Origin: Roridomyces roridus | Taxonomy: Eukaryota; Basidiomycota; Agaricomycetes; Agaricales; Mycenaceae | Assembly (NCBI GenBank): GCA_029378245.1 | Contig: JARKIF010000038.1 | Location: 434,001-498,000, forward strand | Length of the DNA stretch: 64,000 nt | Reading direction: 5' to 3' | Shown here: positions 22,493 to 37,400 of the stretch, one piece after another | How the letters are laid out: each line of letters begins with the position of its first letter | How positions within the stretch are numbered: the stretch's first letter is position 1 | Translations under genes and position numbers: made by a program | Notes under the pieces: model-generated | Database searches by the model: none | Told to the model about the DNA's origin: nothing | Seen by the model: only the letters and a program-made list of their open reading frames with translations

Positions 22493-24707
22493 ATGCGCGT
22501 CGTCCTCGTCTCTGCCTTGTCCCTCTGCAGCACCGTTCTTTCTCCCTCGCTGGTCGACTCGTACATCGCCATCGAGGCACCCATCGCAAAGGCCGGCATT
22601 CTAGCAAATATCGGACCGAATGGCGCGTATGCTTCGGCCGCCGCGGTGCGTGTTTAAGGAAATTTCCATATCCAGTCGCGACTGACCCCTCTCGAAAGCC
22701 TGGCGTCGTGATTGCTAGTCCCAGTACACACGATCCCGATTATCTCTATACCTGTGCGTTCAAATAAAGGGGTTACAAGAGGTTGCTAACTTGATTCAAG
22801 GGGTTCGCGATGCGTCTCTCGTGTTCAAGCTCCTCATCGACCAGTGCGTGAATGGATCGAGATCATTTCATATCATTGAACACCTTTCTGCAGGTACACC
22901 ACCGGACAAGACCCGAATCTCGGACAGCATATTCAGGATTTCATCCAGTCACAGACCAAGTTGCAGCAAGTGTCGAATCCGAGCGGCACCGTTTCTACGG
23001 GCGGTCTCGGGGAGCCCAAAGTGAGTAAAAGAGGTTGAAGAAGGGCGTCTATTGACTCTGGCTAGTTCCAAGTCAACGAAACGGATTTTACTGGCTCGTG
23101 GGGCAGGTGAGAGGCTCGTTTAATGCTTCCGACTCTCATTGACTCGTTTCCAGGCCTCAGCGAGGTATGTGAACAAGAGAAAGGCGCATGTATCCGGACT
23201 AATGCCAAAGAAAGACGGTCCTGCTCTTCGGTCCATCGCCCTCATCACGTACGCCAATTGGAGCCTCGACAAAACCGGTGCCTCCAATGTCCTGAAAACG
23301 CTCTGGCCCATCATCAAGCTCGACCTCGACTACGTTGTTGCAAACTGGAATCAAACTGGCTTTGACTTGTGGGAGGAGGTCGACTCGTCCTCGTTCTTCA
23401 CCACTGCAGTCCAACACCGTGTCTTGCGTCAGGGTGCCGCGCTCGCCGCTGCCTTGGGCCAGGATGCGGCTACGTACGCCACCCAGGCGGATAATGCGTT
23501 TTGCTTTTTGCAGAGCTACTGGAACGGGCACTATATGACGGCGAACACGGGTGGAGGCAGATCGGGGGTTGATTCAAACACGGTTCTTGCGTCGATCCAT
23601 ACTTTTGACCCTGCGGCTGGTTGCGTGCGTTATAATTTCTCTCGTTTTTGGATCACTGCTAATCTACCTGCAGGACGCGAACACGTTCCAACCCTGCTCT
23701 GACAAGGCGTTGTCCAATTTGAAAGTCTACCTTGACGCCTTCCGCTCGCTGTACCACACCGCCCCCGACGCCACCGTCCCGACTGGCCGCTACCCGGAAG
23801 ACGAGTACATGACCGCCGTCGGCGGAACCGCGAATCCGTGGTACCTGTGCACCGCAGCCGTCGCCGAGCAGCTCTACGACGCCCTCATCGTATGGAAGAA
23901 ACAATCTTCGCTCGAGGTCACCGATACATCGCTCGCATTTTTCCAGCAGTTTGACGATTCGGTCAAAGTGGGGAATTACACTACGGCGGATGAGACTTAC
24001 GGTCAATTGGTTGGCGCTATCAGGTTGTTTGCAGAGGATACGCTGGCGGTCCACGCCAATTACACTGTTAGTACTACCTTTGCTTTACGTTTCCTCGTTG
24101 ACATCCTTGGTAGCCCGCGAACGGTGCGCTCTCGGAGCAGTTCAATCGGACCACAGGAGCAGGCGTCAGCGCAGCCAACTTGACATGGAGCTACGCCGCA
24201 GTCCTGACGGCCTTTTCGGCTCGCGCGGGCTACGCACCGGAGAGCTGGGGCGCCGCAGGGCTCAAGGTTCCTAATGTCTGCAAGGTGCAGTCGGGCCCCA
24301 TGTCCTCTGTCACTTTTAACGTCAATGCGGAAACTACTTTCGGAGGTCCGTACTCAACTTTCTTTTCTTTGCCTTGTGAATCATCTTATAACCCTTGAAC
24401 GCAGAAAGTATCTACCTCACCGGATCCGTGGACGCACTCGAGGTTTGGAACCCCACCACCGCGCTCCCCATGTCTGCCGCAGACTACCCCATCTGGACAC
24501 GTACGCGCCCATCATCTTCATATCGAGTCCTAAACTGACTGACACTTCCCGCCTCCAGTCACAGTCCAAGTCCCCGCCTCCACAGACATCCAATACAAAT
24601 ACATCCGCAAATTCGGGTCGTCTGTGATTTGGGAGTCGGACCATAATAATCAGTTTACGTCGCCTGCTGGTGGGGAGACTGTTACGCTTGAAGATTCTTG
24701 GAGATGA
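22493..24707 (+). CDS. Glucoamylase, GH15 with C-terminal CBM20
   Basis: Secreted exo-acting enzyme releasing glucose from starch. Eleven exons: 22493-22645, 22699-22753, 22801-22843, 22894-23020, 23066-23106, 23154-23164, 23215-23624, 23674-24066, 24114-24345, 24405-24500 and 24559-24707, about 569 aa. The signal peptide is MRVVLVSALSLCSTVL. GH15 motifs are DYLYTWVRDASLVFK, SGTVSTGGLGEPKF, GRPQRDGPALR, GFDLWEEVDSSSFFT (general acid Glu) and ALSEQFNRTTG (general base Glu), with LTWSYAAVLTAFSARAG after it. The C-terminal 95 residues form a starch-binding CBM20 (VTFNVNAETTFGESIYLTGS to the Trp-rich end). Exon 6 is an 11-nt microexon encoding the PQR of GRPQRDG. The linker to CBM20 is very short. 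Confidence 0.94.
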
Positions 24708-24969
24708 TCGCTAGAATCAGTTTTTCTTTCTCTTTCTTTCTTGTACCCTCTGTACTCTCTTCGCATGTCATGTCATGTAACAATCAGAATCACGTCTCTT
24801 CCACTCCAAGATGAAACGTCGTTTGCTACAATTTCCTAAACTAGTTTACACATTCATTGGACGATTGCGAACAACTATGTACAAAAGGGGAGAGAAAAAA
24901 AATAGGGTTCCATGACCAGCTGAAAGCAGAACGACGAGAACAAGAGAGTCCAAAAAAGGGCGATACAAC

Positions 24970-27614
<2,645 letters not shown>

Positions 27615-27938
27615 CGCTGCTGGTGAGTTGGATAGACTCGGGAGCGACGGCGACGGCTAGATGAGCAACGAGAAACGGAAAGGAAAGAGACAGTGATGGG
27701 TTTGGCTGTCACTGCCTGATAAGGGTACCCTCCAAGCGAGAGATCTGCGCGCAAATGCATCCGTCTGCGTTCATACAAATACATCGAGTCTAAGCTACAA
27801 GTAGGAATACTGCAGAGGGCCCGCCCTCTGAGAGGCAAGGACAACCGGTGTCGACATTGGACCCGTCACCCCACGTCTCAATCCGTCTTGCCAGTTTTCC
27901 GAGCAAGCTAGACAATGCTCAGCTTGCAACGACTACAG
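27615..27938. other. Intergenic region
   Basis: 324 bp between the calcineurin A start and the GPI3 stop, both on the minus strand. It must hold the calcineurin promoter and the GPI3 3' flank. Open frames here are shadows. No specific site stands out. Confidence 0.5.
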
Positions 27939-29569
27939 TCACATACAACCCACCTCTTGGAACGTATCCCGATCCCAATTTGCCCGCACGAAATCCATAT
28001 CTTCTCTCGGCATCAACCACTCCAAGAACAGAAAGAAAAGACAGTCGACGATAAGCATGATAGTGTAAATCGGGCCAGCGAAGCGCCCGAGCTGCATCGT
28101 CCGTTGTATGCGCTCCCAAAGCTCCATCTGCGGCGACTTGATGACATCGTCGTACACGTTCTCTGTCCGCTCCGCGACCTGGTCCCAGTCGTAGAACGCC
28201 TTGACGCGCTCGTGGGCTCGGAATGGGTCGTGTCGTCCTTCAGAGACAATCTGGACGGCTTCCTCCACTGCTCTGAAGACATCTGGAAATGCAATCAGAG
28301 TCAAGAAAGAAGGCTTGAGATGGCCCACCGTCTGCGTTTGGGTTGGCAAAACTGATCATGTCCTCGGGCAAAATCTCTGGAACACCTCCTACTCTCGTGG
28401 AGACTACATACAGCCCAGCGCACGCTGCTTCAAGAATAGCGATCCCAAAGGACTCTGTCAGAGACGTGTTCAGGTAAATCGATCCCTTGGTCAGAACCTG
28501 TAGAGCTTGAAATGCGAATAACAACTGAACTGATTGAGAAACATACCGAACGGACGTCATTTTGCCGAATTGGTCCAAGAAGTTCAATGCGATCTTGAAG
28601 CAGGTGGTTTTCCCGCATTTGGAGAAGGTCAATGAGCTTGGGGCCGTCACCACCAATGACCAGCCGGACGTTTGGAAATTTGGCGCAAATCCTCGGGGCT
28701 GTGGCTACCAGAAGGTCAATTCCTTTGCGATACGCGAGACGCGATAGCACGACAATTGTAACTTGCGGATTCTTAGTGGAATGCCAAAAGGAGGGACCAG
28801 GAGGCTCACTTGTATCGCTGGGTTTCGGTGGGTCCGGCTCGAACCGTTCGGGCACCAGGGTATTTGGAATCACGTAGACGCTTTTGCGCAGAGTGGTCTC
28901 CCCGTCGTAATTTTCGAATAGTTCGCCGCGTAGGACCGTATTTTCCCGCCTGCAATCCAATTGACGCAAGGCCGAGACAAAACGACGCAGAACTCACCCA
29001 CCCCGTGTGCGAGACGCAAATGACAGCGTCAATGTTCTTCAAGGTCGCAGCCAGGAGCTTGTTTGTAAGTATACTTGCAGCGTCGTCGAAGCCAAAGAGG
29101 CTGTGATCAGTGAACACGGTGCGCACACCGAGCAGATGGGAGTGCAAGATGGCTTCGTGACCGAGAGCCGAAAGACTCGCGTGAGCGTGAATTAGGTGTA
29201 TATGTTCGCGTATTAGGATTGTCCGCAGATACGGCAGGAAGGTGAAGAAGTCGGGCAAGGTGGCGGACGACGCGATAGGGACGAAGGGGATGTAATACAC
29301 TTTCAGCGACGGTGCAAGCCACCGGACACCGACGCGGTCTGGACTGTGGCTATGGGTTATCACAATTACCTGCGAGGAATGAGCCGCACAGTCGCACTCT
29401 GAATGGACAGTACCTTGTGTCCTCTACGAATGAGATACGCGCTCAGCATGTATACATGGTTTTCCACACCACCGACGGCAGGATGGAAAAAGTCTGTAAC
29501 CATCCTGAATTTCCATGAGCTCAGGTGGACGTGGCAGAGAACAACATACGCGATGGAAATGGGCTGCAT
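27939..29569 (-). CDS. GPI3: GPI-GlcNAc transferase catalytic subunit (PIG-A/GPI3)
   Basis: Transfers GlcNAc from UDP-GlcNAc to phosphatidylinositol on the cytosolic face of the ER, the first step of GPI anchors. Six exons: 29550-29569, 29414-29504, 29002-29369, 28547-28949, 28329-28497 and 27939-28282, about 464 aa. Seen are [76 protein letters not shown] and [18 protein letters not shown], the GT4 signature with its EX7E-type motif. A C-terminal membrane segment ([19 protein letters not shown]) anchors it. The first exon codes only 20 nt. The start was fixed by joining MQPISIA to MVTDFF. The start codon is 39 bp from that of HCNGP on the opposite strand. Confidence 0.94.
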
Positions 29570-29608
29570 GATCGCGCCGGTAGACACTTTTGATCAGTGA
29601 CCACCATC

Positions 29609-30769
29609 ATGTTACACGGTGAGCGCGTTGAGTCCCTCGTCGTGCCCAGTGACGAGCTCACACAACTCTCTGCAGGCCTAGCAGCGTACAATGACGACTC
29701 TGAAAGCGACTCGGAAGACAAGGCCTCGCCGCCAAAAGCTAATGGAAATGTGAGGATTTCCTTCGTCGCCCCTGCCGCCTGTTTCCCTCTTTGCTGGTTT
29801 GTGTTCCATGTTGGATAGGATACCAAACCCAAGACGAGCCTGAACGCTCCCTCAGACGGTGAGTTTCAACCCAGTACTAGGAGCTGCACTCACTGCTTCC
29901 TCAAGCCCGCAAATTGCCCAAATCTCAAATTATCATTCGTCGCCCACCGAAAAGCCACCAACGCACAGCAACTGCAGACGATATTATCGACGCACCAAAG
30001 GCGGAGGAAGAGCAGGCCGAGGCATCGACGTCCACTGCCGCGGCATCCTCCAGCCAACAACACATCAGCGACCCGCAGGACGAGCTCACGCGGATTCGTG
30101 CATTGCTGAAACCTCCGCCTATCCCTGGAGTCGAAGACTGGGGCATACCCCCGGCCTCTACAGAGCCTTGCGACCCCGCCATCCAGGTACACCGTCCCTG
30201 ATTCATCTTCTCGGTCGTTCTAAAGCACCCACAGGCCAAACTCGCCCAATTCCTCTCCCTCAAAAATGCCGTGCCCCCAAAACACTTCAACGACTCCCTC
30301 ATGGCCAACCGCGCCTTTCGCAACCCGCATCTCTACGCCAAGCTCGTCGAATTCGTCGACGTGGACGAACGAACGACCAATTTTCCTCCAGAGCTGTGGG
30401 ATCCTAACGACGTCGAGGATGGCTGGTATGCGGACCGACTCGGTACGTCCGCATTCATGCCTGTGCCACCAAACTTTGTTCATACGGCTCCTTCCACCCG
30501 CGCCTTTACTCGTTTCTCTGCCCCGCTTCGCCCTTGATGACTGTATTTCCCGCTTTTCGACCCGCTCATAAGCCGAGACGCAAAAAGCTCGCTCGGAGCA
30601 GCAGACAGCGGCCAAGGAAAAACGCACCCAGATTGCATTTACCTCTGGTTCCGCTACCTCGACATCGAAACCACCAAACGACAAGGACCGGGGAAGGGAG
30701 CGTAATAGCAGGTTTCAGCCTTATGCGGGCGGTGGAGATCGGAAGAAGGAGAAGAGTCGCTGGGGCTAG
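29609..30769 (+). CDS. HCNGP/SAP30BP-like protein
   Basis: Six exons: 29609-29618, 29676-29749, 29819-29858, 29906-30186, 30235-30442 and 30573-30769, about 269 aa. After splicing, the N-terminus reads [18 protein letters not shown], typical of the family, where the first exon is only 10 nt. The core domain has [62 protein letters not shown] and [19 protein letters not shown] basic, Ser/Lys/Arg-rich tail follows. SAP30BP/HCNGP is a nuclear factor tied to transcriptional repression and, in animals, to splicing of short introns. That second role is notable in a genome with introns of about 50 nt, but the fungal function is inferred. Confidence 0.9.
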
Positions 30770-30890
30770 TACTGGATATTTCTATACTTTTTAATCAAGT
30801 TTCGAGGTGACGGAGGTCTCGAGTCGCTGAGTGCTGATGGAAGGACGCGTCTTTTCACACCAACTCTGATTACACGCTCGTACGCACCGA

Positions 30891-31436
30891 ATGCAGCGTC
30901 TCTCCGTCCGAATTCACACAACTTTCAGGAGAATGTCGACCTCTACGTCTCCCGCGCTGCACAAATTCTTTGTCCATGCTCCCGATCAGACAGACCCGGA
31001 GGCATTCGGTCGTCGGCTTGCCGTGCGCACCAGGCACCTCGAAGTCGCCCGGCAGGCTATCGCAGATGGATCTATACGTGTGTAGAGCCCCATTCTGCGC
31101 GTTCAACGTTTCTCAGACGTTCATCTCGTGCAGGGATTGCCGGCGCGTTGTTGACCCCGGAATCCATATTATCAGAGGACAAGAAGATGGTGCGTCTCTC
31201 CCTTTGCACTCTCATATATGTCGACCATTTTGGCACGAACAGATTGGCTCCATGTTCATCATCGAGGCTGAAAGCATCGACAAGGTGAAGAAGATGATCG
31301 AGGAGGACATCTATTACAAGGAAGGCGTTGTGAGTGGTTCCGTGCGCTACATTTGAACCTCTACTAAACGGTGTTCTAGTGGGATACGGAAAAAATTATT
31401 ATATTGCCAATGGCCCTTGCTACGCCGCTCCCTTGA
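30891..31436 (+). CDS. YciI-like protein, intact copy
   Basis: Four exons: 30891-31077, 31134-31189, 31243-31329 and 31380-31436, about 128 aa. The basic N-terminus MQRLSVRIHTTFRRMSTSTS could be a mitochondrial presequence; an internal Met (30933) is the alternative start. The YCII domain contains HKFFVHAPDQTD, EAFGRRLAVRTRHLEVAR, DGSIRIAGALLTPES and MFIIEAESIDKVKKMIEED. Members are small dimeric proteins with a His/Asp pair, suspected of ring-opening or dehalogenase-type chemistry; no reaction is established. Two decayed copies lie at 42060-42480 and 46790-47255. The stop is 50 bp from the stop of the left giant DUF gene copy. Confidence 0.85.
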
Positions 31437-31486
31437 AAGGTCACCAATGTTGTACCACCATAAATGAATAAACCATGTATTTCGCG

Positions 31487-34400
31487 TCAAACAAAATCCT
31501 TGTCCTCGAGCAGACCACCATGCAGTATCTTTCCCATATGCGTCGGTTCGTAATTCAATCCTTTCCTCCGCCAGCCCACCAAATCCTTTACCGCAGACAA
31601 TGGACTTTCCCGGAAGAGACAATCCACCACCATGGCTCCGCGACGATCAGCGGGCTTGACAAAGCCGTCGCTCTCGTACTGCATCGGCGACCCGTCTCCG
31701 CTGATTGTATCGTTGACATAAAGGCCCAGGATGTCGCAAAGGCGTCCGTATTCCGCAAAGCTCTTGAGGTACAATTGCCCAGCGAAGATGTTGAGCTGAG
31801 CGATTTCGTTCGGGCTCCAGCGTCCGGCGGGAACGGGCCGGGAAGCCGGGATGGTGTAAAAGTCGAGATCCTCGAAGGAGCGCATGCTGGCCATCGTCCG
31901 GGGAGCGTATTGATGTAGATGGACATGTGAGCTTTGGCGAATGTATGGGAGGAACTTGTTTGCTTCCCAAGGACTGATGAGGACCAAGCAGTCTGGGGCG
32001 GAGAGAATCCAGGTGACCGGGCGGAGGTAGTCCTTGGGGTGACCGCGACCTTTGACTGTTGTAACGAAATCCTGGGTGGCAAGGATTCGCGTACTCCATC
32101 GCGCCCCGCGGTCCAACTCAGGAACCACGGAGAACGGAGGGACGAAAACTCGAGAATCACGCTCAAGAACACCACTCTGGACCAGTCTAGTGACCAGGTC
32201 ATAAGTGCAGTGCTCCGCAGGTTGAGCCGCAGGGGGACGCTCCACCTATATGACAGTATATTTGAGCTCTTTCATAAGCGGGCTAGCGCGAAAAACACAC
32301 CTGACGTTCGCGCTCTTTTTCATGAGCGACTTCCCTCTCCTGCTCCTCATTTTTACTGGCGTCGAGGATGTGAGAACATCCCAGCAAGCGTAGGCGCTCT
32401 GCCATGTCCGGAAACCAGAAAACTTGATGCATCGGAGGCCCCGAATCGCCAAAGTCGTACATCTCTCGCAAAGTTCGGCTCTCCTTTTCCACCCACGTTG
32501 AGCGCAAACCTTGCACGGCATTGCTCGAATCATTCTCGAAGTGAGACCAAGCATCCTGCCTCCGCTTGTAGTTGACGCCTTGGTCTGCCCAATGAGAGAC
32601 AGAGTGGTCGATGGAGGAGATGGTCTGGTGCATAACCCATTGAACGACTTCCCGTGAGGTGATGTCAATGTCCATAGACCCTTGGGATATCGAGCGGATG
32701 CCCAGGTCGACTTCGGGGGGCGCAAAGAACATGACTGACTGCCCTTCGCCAAGTTGCCGGAGGCGCATAGCACCTAGACAGGAACATGAGTGGTTGTCTG
32801 TATATGAAGATACCTGGCCATACCTTGCACCAGTCGATCCTTCGTAACCCCGGGGCCAAGGGTCAATGCCGCTCGAGTATTGATGGGAAGTTTCAGATCT
32901 GTGCCGCGAGTGTGGACATCGTCAAGGTACACGGCACAATCCTCCAGTCTGTCGGCGAACGAGGACGAAATGAGCGGTTCCGAGCTACCATCGCGGCCCA
33001 ATACCATGAGATTATCGCCGCTATCGAAATAAACGACAGCTTTGATACGGGGAGAGATAGATAGCCAGTATTCCGCGAGCTCCCGGTTTTGCATCTCGAG
33101 CATTTGAGCGCCCACGTCCAGCAAAACACGGATTTCTGGCGTCTGTTTGACGAGAAAATTCATGAATTGTTGGGTGGAGCACCCCGTCCCCAAACAGCAA
33201 TACGGTTTGCTTTCGGGTTGAAGAAGGTAGCTAAGCACCTTGGCAGCAGTGCTGAGTTGATTGAGCGGGTCGCGCTGGGTTATGGACGTAGGGAGAAGGT
33301 ATTGATTGTCATTCGTCCCTGAGAAGCCTGTTGTCAGGTGTTTCTTCCTCTCTGCAAGGTCCCAGGCGGAAGTCGAGAGTTTGTGCGGGAACTGCTTTGC
33401 TTCTTTCGGGAAGACGACCGAACGTAGGTAGAAATTCACGACGGCCAGATTGCGCCGGAAGAGCGGAGTAAGCACGTTGCGGCGCTGGTCCATATCTTGT
33501 GGGTTGATGCCGATGACCTCGCGCAGAGCCGTCGGAATCTGGTCGTCCTTCTTCACCCATAACTACATACGCTCATCGTAAGCCAGGACGCGAAGAAATA
33601 TGGTCCAAGTTCCATACCTCGTATTCCAGTGCAGGATTGTCAAGCTTGAGTAGAAGCTCGAGACAAAGATCGAATTGCTTGTCCGTGAGACCGCCATAGT
33701 AGTAACTGTGGTGAAAGTCAGACGGACCATCACGAAGTGATGCGGAACAAACCTCAAACACGTCAAAATAATGGCCACATCCGGATGTCCGAAGTCGGTG
33801 CGAAGGGAGGGCACGTCTTTGGCTCTGTACGGGACCGCAAGCATGGTTCGTCGGAGATCCAAACCGTAGTTGACTCGCCAGCGTTTTTGATTGAGCGCAA
33901 ATACCAAAATCCCACCAGCAAGAATTCCACGCCTCAAAAGGATGCCGTTCCAGAGTGTGTGGCCACAAGTCTCTCTCAGTCGCCCGAGAGGTATGGAAGG
34001 TTTCGATTCCGTGATGAAATGGAAGAGATCTTGCCTGACTTTGGGTGGAAGGAGGCGGTACTCGTTGCTCTGTAGAATTTTCTCCCCAACAAGTCTGATA
34101 AGGTAATGGCCCGCCTCCTCCGAAAGAATGCGAATGCTGGAGTGGAACGCAGCCGCTGTGCCAGGTCGTTGAATTTCAACTCCAGTTGGGAACCTGCTCG
34201 CAAGAGCGGGCGCGAGACTGTGCACGTGGGCCAAGATTCCCTGCATTGTTATCCAACGATCAGGGTGGTCTTCCAAAGGGGCTTGTCTGCCGCTCGTGTA
34301 GACCAGCTGGTACCTAACATCGAGGATCTCGTCGCTTTCATCCAATATGTCTCGGACGTTGTGGTTCAGCCACTTCTGGGAGTTGAGCAGCACACCCGAA

Positions 34401-37400
34401 ACGGAATGGTCGGTCTCTGAAGCAGCGTCGAGCATCAAGTCCATGCCCATGAGCTTGAACGAGAGTATATGCTCAGGCTGAGCGATCCAAACCCCTCGCT
34501 CCCTCATGCACAACTCGAACAAAGATTGCATCTTGTTGGCGTCTGTCACTCCAGGTTGCACGTCGCGGGAGAAAGGGAAGTAGAATATCCGTCTGTTGAG
34601 GAGGCCACTGAGTGTATTTCGCAACGTCTGGAACATCTGCCCAGCCAGCTGCTTTAGTGCAATGGCACGAGCGAGCGTCTTGCCGTCCGCCAGAAGAGAC
34701 GTGATCAACGGAACGATCACTGTCGTCTTCCCTGTATTGAGGTCAGACAAGAATATGGACACGGTAGTGGAATCGTACCTTCGCCCATATTCAACTGCGA
34801 GATAGTGCTGTCATTGGAGGAGGGAGTCATCATCTCCTTCGCAACTGCGCTCTGTATCGGCCGCACGATGAAATTGTTGTCGATCTGCCGGGGCGATAGG
34901 TCAGCGGGAGTGTGAAACGGAGATGAATGAGGCCATACCTGAATCAATAGCCATTCCGGAGTCCAAAACGCCTCTTCTGCGTCGAATGCATAATTGGCCA
35001 GTTCTCGTTTCAGATCCGTTTGCATGTTCATCGTAAAAAAACGAAGAAGCCGTTGTGAACGCTGCAAACGAATGATCGACTGAGCCAACGCAACCAAATT
35101 GTCCTTCCAAAGCGGGTGAAGCGTAAGAAGACAAAGCTGCGACAACAGAGACCGAACGTCGATACGCGGGAATTGGCCGGCCTGGCGAAGATCTGGCTGG
35201 AATCGTAAGGCGCGATCGATTGATTGTACCATATCTTCCACTGCAATCCGGCACCGAGCATGGTAATCTTTGAGTTCTTGCATGGTCGGAGGGGAGAATG
35301 CAAGTGCGCTTTTTTGTGACTGCAAGCTTTGTCGACTGGACTCGATGGCATTGATATACAGTTGACGAAGTTGCACGCTGGAAGTACGGGTGTCCTCGAA
35401 CAACTCCTCCAGTATCCATCTCAGCTCCACGGTCGATGGCTGCGGGGTTTCTCCCGCAATCCGAAGTGTTAGCTCCGGCACTGGAGGACTGGATGCAAAC
35501 TCCGCGGCGGCAGGCTTCTGGTGAAAGACTTGAGAGAGGGTAGGGGGTCGAAAAGAGGCTCCGGGGAAGAACGAGACAGCAGGAAGCTGATATCGAGCGA
35601 TTGCAGGGAGATCGAAGCGGTCATTGTGCTGTTGGACCAGTGATTCGACATGGCCGAGGTGCTCGTGGAACAGACGATTCCGAAAGCAATGAAGGAAACG
35701 AGTCGATACCTGGCTCTGAAAGAGAATGGGGCGAAGGAGATCCGAGGAAGCCGGAATAGCGGGCCGCTCGCAAGGCCACTGGGTGAGAACAAGAGGCAGC
35801 AGATCAACTGATGTTGGACACAGGCTTGATAGCTCCGGACAACATTGATCTGATGCAGAAAGGCATGGAATCCATTGAGCTGCCTCAAAAGGGCAGAGGG
35901 CATTGATATAAAGTGAGAAATACTATTTGGCAAGCCAGTTTCAGCCCACTGCCCAGCAGAAAAAGGGGCGGACGAGCGGAGTACAGCTGTCGGCAAGTCG
36001 GCAAGAGATCACACTTCACGGAGCTACTTCCCATTATGGTAGGGAGGACCATGTAAGCAGCCATCAATCAGTGTCGAACATCAATTGATCTGGTGCCTCT
36101 TGGGTGAGAAGATGCCGGGCGACATCGGTGACTTGAGAATCAAGCGCCGTGATGTAATATTGATGGCACCGCGAATAGAATTGTGCCCCTGTCTCGTCGG
36201 AGTTCTTGGTCAGTTTGGCGAAAGTGGAATCGCCAAATGCAACGGCAGAGCTCCGTACAGGTTTCATCAACTCTTCCGCCGTTGGAGCAAGGCCATAGCC
36301 AAAATCGTAGACGTGCCCTGGATAGCTAGGACACGGGTATGGCTGGAATGCACTGCCAACACTTGCAAATGATAGCAAAGTTGGGAGAAGGGATCGATGC
36401 TGCGGAAGTTGATATGCGATGCTCGCAAGCGTGAACGTAAGCTTGGAGCTTCGTATAGAAGTCCGCTCATGGACAAGTTGTGTGTAAAGGCGACACCACA
36501 TCGGTTGCAAGAACCCGCTATCCATGAAGCCCTGGTTGTACGAAAGGACTACGGGCGAACTCGTGTCCGCGGACACGTATTGCCATGATTCTACTTGTCG
36601 CCGTAGATCAGGAATGGCTGGAAGCCGCGATGGCCAAGCTTGAACCAAGGCAGCGGTCTCTGTAGCGTGCCGCCCTGCCGTAGGACGCGACTCTGTGTTA
36701 TTCGACCGTAATTTGACATTATCTGGAGGAAGATAACCTCCGTCGTCTTCGGCGCCGTTCTTGAAATGTGCGAACTCGACCGGCCACAGCTTGCCGATCT
36801 CTGAAGCGGAACGGGAGTAGAGATGCTCTTGACGCTCATCCAACTTGTGTGACTGTCCCGTTGCAGAAGTAGTGGGCTGAAAAACAAGCAAGGACCCAGC
36901 GAAATGGAGGATGGACTCGGCCAAAGGGTGGAAGGCGTGGTGCTGAGCCAATGGCCAGATATTCCCCCATGTCACAGTCTCCATTTCCTGCAGATGCGCA
37001 GGGTAAAAACGTCTTCCCGGGCTCAGAGATACAATTTCTTTCAAAAGGTTCGTGTCATCGTCACCAAGCTGTTGGAAAGAGAACGATCGCGCTGATACAA
37101 GTTCGCTCAACGCCTCCTCCGTCCCCGTCCGGCTTGTCAAAGGGTCGACCAATGGGTGGGCAGTGCATGCATGAAGGAGGGTTTTGTAAAACCCGGCGGT
37201 GAGCGTCGTTGCCCTGAGATACCCCATATCCGTGTTGATTTCATACTTGAAATAACGGATGTTTTTGCCCGAGAGTGCGATATCGACCTTGACGTGATGG
37301 CCGGATTTGCGAGGCGATATTTTGCCGAACGGCACGATAACGATGCGGCGCGAAGGATGTGTGGATTGGGTCGCATTTGGGTCCTTCGCTCGAAGAACCA

